Assembly: GCA_964569315.1 (NCBI GenBank)
Contig: CAZMUZ010000124.1
Span: 1-10,796, forward strand
From: CADEFF01 sp964569315
Lineage (GTDB): Bacteria > Pseudomonadota > Alphaproteobacteria > Dongiales > Dongiaceae
Length of the DNA stretch: 10,796 nt
Direction: 5' to 3'
Shown: one piece after another, positions 5,376 to 10,796 of the stretch
Layout of the letters: the number at the start of each line of letters is the position of its first letter
Numbering within the stretch: position 1 is the first letter of the stretch
Notes under the pieces: generated by a model
Told to the model about the DNA's origin: nothing
Databases searched by the model: none
What the model saw: the letters and a program-made list of their open reading frames with translations, nothing else
Translations under genes and position numbers: made by a program

Positions 5376-6650
5376 CTAAAGCTTCTCGCCGCGCGCGAGC
5401 CGCGGCATGTCGCCGGACAGGCCCATGGCGTGGCGCATCAGGGTGCGCTTCAGCGGCACCGCGCGGTTGACCGCGGCGAGGCCGAGGTCGCGCACCAGCC
5501 GCACCGGCGCGACATCGTTCGAGAAGAGGCGGTTGAGCAGGTCGGTCGCCGCCATCAGCAGCAGATTGTCCGCCCGCCGCCAGCGCTCGTATTGCAAGAG
5601 CGGCTCGCCCTCGCCGATATCGAGCCCGAGCCGCTTCGCATCGACCAGCGCCTCGGCGAGCGCCGCCACGTCGCGCAAGCCCAGATTGAGCCCCTGTCCC
5701 GCGATCGGATGGATCGCATGGGCGGCATCGCCGACGAGGGCAAGGCGCGACCCCGAATAGCGCTCCGCATGCTGGAGCCGCAGCGGATGCGCCCAGCGCC
5801 CGCCGAGCAGCGCGATCCGCCCGAGGCTCATCCCGAACCGCCGCTGCATTTCGCCCGCGAAGGCCGCGTCCTCGAGCGCCAGGATCGCCGCCGTGCGCTC
5901 GCGCCGCTCGGTCCAGACGATCGAGGAGCGGTGTTGCCCCTCGGCGTCGTCGGTCATGGGCAGCACGGCGAAGGGGCCGGAGGGCAGGAAATGCTCATGC
6001 GCCACATTCTCGTGCGGCAGCTCGTGGGCGATCGTGCAGACGATGCCGGTCTGCGGATAATCCCAGGCGGCGAGCCTGATGCCGGACGCCGTGCGCAGCG
6101 GCGAATCCCGCCCGTCGGCCGCGATGGCGAGCCTCGCCGCGAGGCGGCTGCCGTCGGCGAGCTCGACCTCGGCGCGGCCGGGCTTCGCCGCAAATCCCGT
6201 CACTACCGCCGGCGCGAGGTGGCGAAGCGAGGGACGCGCGCCGAGCGCCGCGAGCAGTGCCTCGCGGATGACGCGATTCTCGACGATGTAGCCGAGCGGC
6301 GGCGCGGCCTCGCCCTCGCGCGCGAGCTCGCGATGGTCGTAATGCAGGAAGAGGCTCGAGGCCGGCTCGCCGATGCGCGCATCGGAGACGCGGATATCGA
6401 GGATCGGGCAGGCCTCGGGCGCCATCGCGGCCCAGAGGCCGAGACCTTCGAGAACGCGCTTCGAGCCCTCGGCGATCGCCGAGCTGCGCCCGTCATAGCG
6501 CGTCGCGGTGCGTGCCGCCGCAGGCAAGGCATCGATCAGCGCCACCCTGAAGCCGGCATCGGCGAGGCCGCAGCCGAGCGTCATGCCGACCATGCCGCCG
6601 CCGGCGATGACGATATCGAGCACTTCCTCGCGCGGGGTCGCCCTGTTCAT
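5376..6650 (-). CDS. UbiH/UbiF/VisC/COQ6-family FAD-dependent monooxygenase
   Basis: A 424-residue class A flavoprotein hydroxylase, the family that adds ring hydroxyls during ubiquinone synthesis. It shows the N-terminal dinucleotide fold GGGMVG (17-22) after DIVIA, the YDGRSSAIA arginine segment (52-60), the DG motif AADGRDSPLR (177-186) and the second FAD motif GDAAHAIHPIAGQGLNLGLRD (starting at G307). Which ring position it hydroxylates (UbiH, UbiF, UbiI, UbiL or UbiM type) cannot be told without a tree. Start: the frame is open upstream to 6881, but those residues are Arg/Ser-rich and unlike the family; ATG at 6650 lies 11 residues before the flavin-binding strand. The ribosome site is weak. 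A broken Nudix gene lies 76 bases upstream on the same strand and may share its transcript. Confidence 0.9.
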   Translation of the reverse strand: MNRATPREEVLDIVIAGGGMVGMTLGCGLADAGFRVALIDALPAAARTATRYDGRSSAIAEGSKRVLEGLGLWAAMAPEACPILDIRVSDARIGEPASSLFLHYDHRELAREGEAAPPLGYIVENRVIREALLAALGARPSLRHLAPAVVTGFAAKPGRAEVELADGSRLAARLAIAADGRDSPLRTASGIRLAAWDYPQTGIVCTIAHELPHENVAHEHFLPSGPFAVLPMTDDAEGQHRSSIVWTERRERTAAILALEDAAFAGEMQRRFGMSLGRIALLGGRWAHPLRLQHAERYSGSRLALVGDAAHAIHPIAGQGLNLGLRDVAALAEALVDAKRLGLDIGEGEPLLQYERWRRADNLLLMAATDLLNRLFSNDVAPVRLVRDLGLAAVNRAVPLKRTLMRHAMGLSGDMPRLARGEKL

Positions 6651-6726
6651 GACATCAGCTTCGGCCGCGGCGGCGAGGCTTGTAAAGCCGGGCGAGTGTC
6701 GCGGGGCGCGATCCGACAGGCCGCGG

Positions 6727-7121
6727 TCATCGCGGCGGCCGCATCGCCGCCCAGCGGCGGATCGAGCGCCGATAGCCTTCCGGCATCGGCAGCCCTTCGA
6801 TTGCCGCGAGCGTGAAGCTGTCGAGCGCCCTATGTTCGGCGGAGAGCCGGAGGGGAAGCGAGTCGAGACGCCGCAGCCCATGCGCCACGATCAGCACCGA
6901 CCGGCCGGGGAGCACCTCATAAACCCAGCAATCGATCAGCGGCCCGACCGCGACGCCGATGCCGATCTCCTCCTCGATCTCGCGCGCGCGAGGCATCGTT
7001 CGATCGTCTCGCCGGCTTCGAGCCGCCCGCCCGGCAGCTCCCATTCCGCCCGCTCGTTCTCCAGCAGCAGAACCCGGTCGCAGTCGAACAGCACGCCCTT
7101 GACGGAAACCGGAAACTTCAT
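6727..7121 (-). pseudogene. Nudix hydrolase, frameshifted within the Nudix box
   Basis: Two overlapping frames together encode one small Nudix protein. From ATG at 7121 (AAGGGA upstream) the first frame gives MKFPVSVKGVLFDCDRVLL and the box start GGRLEAGETIERCLAR. It then leaves frame into Arg/Ser residues and stops near 6936. The other frame resumes exactly at REIEEEIGIGVAVG and runs to TGA at 6727. Joined after R46, the box reads G-x5-E-x7-REIEEEIGI, a perfect match to the Nudix consensus (G32, E38, R46, E47, E50, E51), and the protein is 130 residues, normal for a small Nudix enzyme. The join requires removing two bases from the CG run at 6981-6990. All catalytic residues survive, so the lesion is recent, a sequencing or assembly error, or a slippage switch. 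The substrate (probably a nucleoside diphosphate derivative) is unknown. Confidence 0.88.
6981..6990. repeat. (CG)5 dinucleotide run at the Nudix frameshift
   Basis: Five CG units lie exactly where the two Nudix frames separate. Four units would restore a single frame. Alternating CG runs are prone to replication slippage and to sequencing compression, so this run is the likely site of the 2-base gain. Confidence 0.8.
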
Positions 7122-7274
7122 GCGGACCGTCCCTTGCGCGCCCCGCGCATCGTCGATCGGTCGCCCGAACATCCGGGCAACATGGCGCGGCAAGCCGGCC
7201 CGGTCCCGGATGCGGGGCGTCGCCCGGGACAGCCGCCTTCCCGCAGAAACGTCCGTCAGAACCAATTCCTAAAA

Positions 7275-7299
7275 CAAATCAGGAACATGATCCTATTTG
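7275..7299. other. Bulged inverted repeat in the AT-rich intergenic patch
   Basis: CAAAT (7275-7279) pairs with ATTTG (7295-7299), and AGGA (7281-7284) pairs with TCCT (7291-7294). This gives nine pairs with one bulged C at 7280 and a 6-base loop. No T tract follows on either strand, so it is more likely an operator or RNA structure than a terminator. Confidence 0.4.
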
Positions 7300-7332
7300 C
7301 CATGCAGCTTGCGACCCGCTATCTAGCCATGC

Positions 7333-7361
7333 TTGTAACAACGCCCCACAAGCTATAGAAT
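7333..7361 (+). promoter_or_regulatory. Candidate promoter for the DapC-like gene and ftsK
   Basis: TTGTAA (7333-7338, 4/6) and TAGAAT (7356-7361, 5/6) are separated by 17 bases, the best sigma70-type arrangement in the region. The start would be near 7368, giving an 84-base leader. An inverted repeat GCTTGT (7331-7336) / ACAAGC (7348-7353) overlaps the -35 and fills the spacer, a position where a bound protein could repress or reshape the promoter. Confidence 0.5.
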
Positions 7362-7377
7362 TGTTTATGTTTTGTCC

Positions 7378-7412
7378 CCGAGTCGCGACTCGGACCGGTC
7401 GGCGACGACCGG
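7378..7412 (+). other. Tandem dyads in the aminotransferase leader: 16-bp palindrome plus GNRA hairpin
   Basis: Bases 7378-7393 (CCGAGTCGCGACTCGG) are a perfect 16-bp palindrome. One base later, CCGGTCG (7395-7401) and CGACCGG (7406-7412) form a 7-bp stem closed by GCGA, a GNRA-type tetraloop. Both lie in the predicted transcript between the promoter and the start codon at 7452. The second has the form of a stable RNA hairpin; the first could be a DNA operator or part of the RNA fold. No T tract follows, so this is not a simple attenuator terminator. Confidence 0.55.
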
Positions 7413-7451
7413 CCCGGCGATTCGTCTCGTGAGGAGCGATCAAGCCTGGGG

Positions 7452-8702
7452 ATGACCGACCGTCTCGACCCGCTCCTGCGCTTCCACCCCTTTACCCGGC
7501 TGAACGGCCTGCTCCAGGGCATCGAGCCGGGCGAGAAGCCGATCCTCTTCTCGCTGGGCGAACCGCAGCAGACGCCGCCCGCCTTCATCCGACCGCTGCT
7601 CGACCGCAACCTCGCCGATTGGGGTCGCTACCCGCCGACCGCCGGCACGCCGGCGTTCCGCGCCGCGGCCGCCGCATGGCTCGAGCGGCGCTACGGGCTG
7701 CCGGCGGGGCTGCTCGATCCCGAGCGCCATCTCCTGCCCACGGCCGGCTCGCGCCAGGCGCTTTTCATGATCGCGCTCGCGACCGTGCCGGAAGGGACCA
7801 AGGCCGGCGGGCGGCCGGCCGTGCTGATGCCGAACCCCTTCTATCACGTCTATGCCGGCGCCGCGGCCGCGGCCGGCGCCGAGCCCGTCTTCCTGCCGGC
7901 GACCGCCGCCAACGGCTTCCTTCCGGAGATCGACGCGATCCCGAAGGAGGCGCTCGCACGCGCCGCCTTCGCCTATGTCTGCTCGCCCTCGAATCCGCAG
8001 GGTGCCGTCGCCGATCTCGATTATCTCAAACGCTGGATCGCGCTCGGCCGCAAGCACGGCTTCGCCGTCGGGTTCGACGAATGCTATGCCGAGATCTATC
8101 GCCGCCAGGCGCCGCCGGGGGCGCTCGCCGCGGCGGCCGCGATCGGCGAAGGGCTCGAAGGCATCGTCTGCTTCCACTCGCTCTCGAAACGCTCGGGCGG
8201 GGCGGGCTTGCGCTCCGGCTTCATCGCGGGCGACGAGAAGATCCTGCGCCGCGTGGCGCAGCTCGTGAATTACGGCGGCGTCGCCGTGCCGCTTCCCATC
8301 ATCGCCGCCTCGACGGCGCTCTGGCAGGACGAGGCGCATGTCGCCGCGAACCGCGCCGCCTACAACGAGAACTTCGCGCTGGCGCGCCGCCTGCTCGGCA
8401 ACCGCCTCGTCGCGACGGAGCCGGCCGGCGGATTTTTCCTGTGGCTCGATGTCGGCGACGGCGAGGCCGCGGCGCGCCGGCTCTGGGCCGAGGCAGGGCT
8501 GAAAGTGCTGCCCGGCGGCTATATGGCGCAGCCGGGGGCGGAGGGCCGCAATCCCGGTGCTGCTTACATCCGGGTGGCGCTGGTGCATGATCGCGCCGTC
8601 ACCGCGGACGGGCTGACCCGCATGGGCCGGGTGCTGCAATCGGTCGCGCTCGAGGCGGGCGGCAACGCCCGGACGAGCGCGACCCCGGCGATCGGAGGAT
8701 GA
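7452..8702 (+). CDS. DapC-like class I/II PLP aminotransferase (succinyldiaminopimelate transaminase family)
   Basis: A 416-residue fold-type I aminotransferase, probably cytoplasmic. PLP-site residues are visible: N181 in SPSNPQG, D209 and Y212 in GFDECYAEIY, Schiff-base K246 in SLSKRS, R254 in GLRSGF, and a late carboxylate-binding arginine in YIRVALVHD. The N-terminal half (FSLGEPQQTPPAF, then RYPPTAGTPAFR, WLERRYGL, LLDPERHLLPTAGSRQALF and NPFYHVY) follows the DapC type that makes N-succinyl-LL-diaminopimelate for lysine and peptidoglycan. Substrate is inferred, since relatives with other specificities exist. The residues after the lysine (SGGAG) differ from the usual Asn/Pro-containing loop. 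The ribosome site GAGGAG (7431-7436) is 15 bases from ATG, longer than ideal, and no better start is seen. The TGA lies 2 bases before the favoured ftsK start. Confidence 0.85.
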   Translation: MTDRLDPLLRFHPFTRLNGLLQGIEPGEKPILFSLGEPQQTPPAFIRPLLDRNLADWGRYPPTAGTPAFRAAAAAWLERRYGLPAGLLDPERHLLPTAGSRQALFMIALATVPEGTKAGGRPAVLMPNPFYHVYAGAAAAAGAEPVFLPATAANGFLPEIDAIPKEALARAAFAYVCSPSNPQGAVADLDYLKRWIALGRKHGFAVGFDECYAEIYRRQAPPGALAAAAAIGEGLEGIVCFHSLSKRSGGAGLRSGFIAGDEKILRRVAQLVNYGGVAVPLPIIAASTALWQDEAHVAANRAAYNENFALARRLLGNRLVATEPAGGFFLWLDVGDGEAAARRLWAEAGLKVLPGGYMAQPGAEGRNPGAAYIRVALVHDRAVTADGLTRMGRVLQSVALEAGGNARTSATPAIGG

Positions 8703-8704
8703 GC

Positions 8705-10796
8705 GTGAGCGAAACCATCGGCAGCCTGCTGCGCCGGCCGATCCTGCCCGACGACTGGCGCATCTTCCTGCAGCGCCGCCTCCGCGAAGCCGCGGGCGCG
8801 CTCGTCATGCTCGCGGCCTTCGCGATCTTCCTCGCGCTCGCGAGCTACGATGCGGGCGATCCCTCGCTCAACCTCGCGACCGACCGCGCGCCGCACAATC
8901 TGCTCGGCCATGGCGGCGCCATCCTCGCCGACCTGCTGCTGCAGAGCGTCGGGCTCGCGGCCTTCATGCTGGTGCTGGTGCCGGGCGCCTGGGGCTGGCA
9001 GATCCTGCGGCATCGCCCGGGCGGAATCTGGTGGGTGAGGCTCCTGCTGCTGCCGATCGTCGTGCTGCTGCTGGCGCTCGCCCTTGCCGCGATCGACCCC
9101 GGCGCGAACTGGTTCCTGCCGGTCGGGTTCGGCGGCTTCGCGGGCGATTTCCTGCTGCCGCGCATCGCCGGCCTCGTCGGCGTCGGCGACGCGGCGGTAG
9201 CGCTTCTCGCGGGCCTGCTCTGGCTCGGGCTCGGCTATATGGCGCTCGGCATCTCGCTGCGCAGCTATGTGCAGGGCTGGCGCGGGCTGCAGCGCAACGC
9301 CGAGCGGGCGAGCACGGGGATCGGCGGCCTCGTGCAGCGCCTCCGCCAGCGTCTGGAGCCGGCCGAGGTGGCGGCGGAATGGCGGGCCGAGCGGGCGCGC
9401 GAGGAACGTCGCGAGCGGCTCGAGCCGCAGTTCGGCGCCGACGATGCGGAAGACGCCGAAGACGCGCTGCCGCGCGCGCCGATCGCCATCGCGCGGGCGG
9501 GCGGGCCGGAGCGCGGCGCCAAGGCCCGCGTCGAGGCGCCGAAGGCGCGGCCGAAGCAGGGCCGGCGCGCGGCCGCGAGCGGACAGCAGACGCTCGATCT
9601 GGCGGATGCGGAATACAGCCTGCCGCCGCTGGAGCTGCTGCAGAAGCCGCAATCCAGCCTCGCCTCGCAGCGCATCTCCGAGGACGCGCTCGAGCAGAAT
9701 GCCCGGCTCCTGGAATCCGTGTTGCAGGATTTCGGCGTGCGCGGCCAGATCGTGAAGGTGCGGCCGGGGCCGGTCGTCACCCTCTACGAGCTCGAGCCCG
9801 CGCCCGGCACCAAGACCAGCCGCGTGGTGGGCCTCGCCGACGACATCGCGCGTTCGATGAGCGCGCTCTCGGTGCGCGTCGCCGTGGTTCCCGGCCGCAG
9901 CGTGATCGGCATCGAGCTGCCGAACCAGAACCGCGAGATGGTGGTGTTGCGCGAGCTGCTTGCCTGCGAGGCCTATGAGCGGACCGCGGCGAAGCTGGCG
10001 CTCGTGCTCGGCAAGGACATCGGCGGCCAGCCCGTGATCGTCGATCTCGCCCGCATGCCGCATCTCCTGATCGCCGGCACCACCGGCTCGGGCAAGTCGG
10101 TCGCGATCAACACGATGATCCTGTCGCTGCTCTACCGACTCGCGCCGGACAAGTGCAAGTTCATCATGATCGATCCGAAGATGCTGGAGCTCTCCGTCTA
10201 TGACGGCATCCCGCATCTGCTGACGCCGGTCGTGACCGAGCCGCGCAAGGCCATCGTCGCGCTCAAATGGGTGGTGCGCGAGATGGAGGACCGCTACCGC
10301 GCGATGTCGAAGCTCGGCGTGCGCAACATCGACGGCTTCAACATCCGCGTGGTCGAGGCGGCCGAGCGCGGCGAGCGGCTGACCCGCCGGATCCAGACCG
10401 GCTTCGATCCCGAGAGCGGCGCGCCGGTGTTCGAGGAAGAGGAGATCCCGCTCGATCCGCTGCCGCTCATCGTCGTCATCGTGGACGAGATGGCGGACCT
10501 CATGCTGGTCGCCGGCAAGGACATCGAGGCCGCGATCCAGCGCCTCGCCCAGATGGCGCGCGCCGCCGGCATCCACATCATCATGGCGACGCAGCGTCCG
10601 TCGGTGGACGTCATCACCGGTACGATCAAGGCGAACTTCCCGACCCGCATCAGCTTCCACGTGACCTCGCGGATCGACAGCCGGACCATCCTCAGCGAGA
10701 CCGGCGCCGAGCAGCTCCTCGGCCAGGGCGACATGCTCTACATGGCCCAGGGCGGCCGGATCACCCGTGTTCACGGCCCGTTCGTCTCGGACAAGG
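8705..10796 (+). CDS. ftsK: FtsK DNA translocase, 3' end beyond the window
   Basis: The first 697 residues of the septal DNA pump that clears and resolves chromosomes at division. The N-terminal membrane part has about four hydrophobic segments (near 29-47, 74-95, 110-130 and 162-184). A charged, Ala/Arg-rich linker (about 190-295) leads to YSLPPLELL, the usual entry to the motor. The alpha and beta motor domains carry Walker A GTTGSGKS (458-465, K464) and Walker B LIVVIVDE (D594, E595), then ATQRPSVDVITGTIKANFPTR and GQGDMLY. The C-terminal gamma DNA-reading domain lies off the edge. The linker is short compared with E. coli FtsK. Start: GGAGG (8694-8698) is 6 bases before GTG 8705 but abuts ATG 8699, so GTG is favoured; ATG 8699 would overlap the aminotransferase stop. 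Likely co-transcribed with that gene. Confidence 0.95.
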   Translation, partial: MSETIGSLLRRPILPDDWRIFLQRRLREAAGALVMLAAFAIFLALASYDAGDPSLNLATDRAPHNLLGHGGAILADLLLQSVGLAAFMLVLVPGAWGWQILRHRPGGIWWVRLLLLPIVVLLLALALAAIDPGANWFLPVGFGGFAGDFLLPRIAGLVGVGDAAVALLAGLLWLGLGYMALGISLRSYVQGWRGLQRNAERASTGIGGLVQRLRQRLEPAEVAAEWRAERAREERRERLEPQFGADDAEDAEDALPRAPIAIARAGGPERGAKARVEAPKARPKQGRRAAASGQQTLDLADAEYSLPPLELLQKPQSSLASQRISEDALEQNARLLESVLQDFGVRGQIVKVRPGPVVTLYELEPAPGTKTSRVVGLADDIARSMSALSVRVAVVPGRSVIGIELPNQNREMVVLRELLACEAYERTAAKLALVLGKDIGGQPVIVDLARMPHLLIAGTTGSGKSVAINTMILSLLYRLAPDKCKFIMIDPKMLELSVYDGIPHLLTPVVTEPRKAIVALKWVVREMEDRYRAMSKLGVRNIDGFNIRVVEAAERGERLTRRIQTGFDPESGAPVFEEEEIPLDPLPLIVVIVDEMADLMLVAGKDIEAAIQRLAQMARAAGIHIIMATQRPSVDVITGTIKANFPTRISFHVTSRIDSRTILSETGAEQLLGQGDMLYMAQGGRITRVHGPFVSDK

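Larger units (their letters stand above)
7122..7451. other. Divergent intergenic region between the Nudix remnant and the aminotransferase gene
   Basis: No convincing gene is seen in these 330 bases. The left part (7122-7254) is GC-rich and holds the Nudix leader, including a small hairpin GCCCG/CGGGC (7163-7178). The middle (about 7255-7376) is strikingly AT-rich for this genome, with several TTGT/ACAA tetramers (7274, 7333, 7338, 7348, 7361, 7372), a bulged hairpin and a promoter candidate. The right part (7377-7451) is a GC-rich leader with two strong dyads and a ribosome site GAGGAG at 7431-7436. No good leftward promoter for the Nudix/UbiH-family pair was recognised. Small RNA content cannot be excluded. 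Confidence 0.6.

Noticed and set aside
5430..6815. A forward open frame of 461 codons opposite the UbiH-family gene
   Set aside because: The reverse strand carries complete flavin-binding motifs in a 424-residue protein. The forward frame is Arg/Ala-rich with no recognisable domain.
6651..6881. N-terminal extension of the UbiH-family protein to an ATG at 6881
   Set aside because: The added residues are Arg/Ser-rich and unlike the family, and the stretch overlaps the Nudix remnant. ATG 6650 precedes the flavin-binding strand at the normal distance.
8564..10774. A reverse-strand open frame of over 700 codons opposite ftsK
   Set aside because: Its Arg/Asp/His/Leu-rich, repetitive sequence resembles no protein family. 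It is what the complement of a G/C-third-position coding gene gives, and ftsK on the plus strand has clear motifs throughout.
1..10796. CRISPR array or insertion sequence
   Set aside because: I found no regularly spaced repeat-spacer units, no transposase motifs and no paired terminal repeats with target duplications by eye.

Overview
The window is very GC-rich (about 70% by eye), with dense, often overlapping genes that favour G/C at the third codon position. The genes (ProXp-ala editing protein, redox-active CnoX, a Trm112-like protein lacking most zinc ligands, DUF971, a UbiH-family hydroxylase, a DapC-like aminotransferase just before ftsK) suggest a chromosomal segment of an alphaproteobacterium, perhaps Rhodospirillales or a relative. 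This is an inference from gene content and style, not a database match.

Left block (1-3151): a tRNA-Gly(GCC) gene, cut by the left edge, is read leftward from its own promoter. To the right come five forward genes: ProXp-ala-type deacylase, cnoX, a LON substrate-binding-domain protein, a Trm112-like small protein and a DUF971 protein. The last four are 4-28 bases apart and look like one operon. The theme is translation quality and proteostasis: clearing Ala-tRNA(Pro), holding and reducing unfolded proteins, and a Lon-type substrate-recognition domain.

Middle block (3152-5371): a type II toxin-antitoxin pair, an Xre/MbcA/ParS-family antitoxin and a RES-domain NAD+-consuming toxin. It has its own promoter in an AT-rich patch carrying two 22-bp-spaced direct repeats, and the toxin start overlaps the antitoxin stop. 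A phytanoyl-CoA-dioxygenase-family (PhyH) Fe(II)/2-oxoglutarate enzyme of unknown substrate follows. This block reads as an accessory insertion between housekeeping blocks.

Right block (5372-10796): a UbiH/UbiF/COQ6-family FAD monooxygenase runs leftward and meets the PhyH gene tail to tail with 4 bases between stops. Upstream of it on the same strand is a Nudix hydrolase gene broken inside its Nudix box by a 2-base excess in a CG-dinucleotide run. About 330 bp of divergent intergenic DNA, with an AT-rich promoter-like part and a palindrome-rich leader, precedes a rightward DapC-like aminotransferase. That gene is tightly followed by ftsK, which is open through the right edge.

Most of the window is ordinary core genome. 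The parts most worth a second look are the toxin-antitoxin operator, the Nudix frameshift and the structured intergenic region at 7255-7451. I see no clear evidence of a wholly new multi-gene system.
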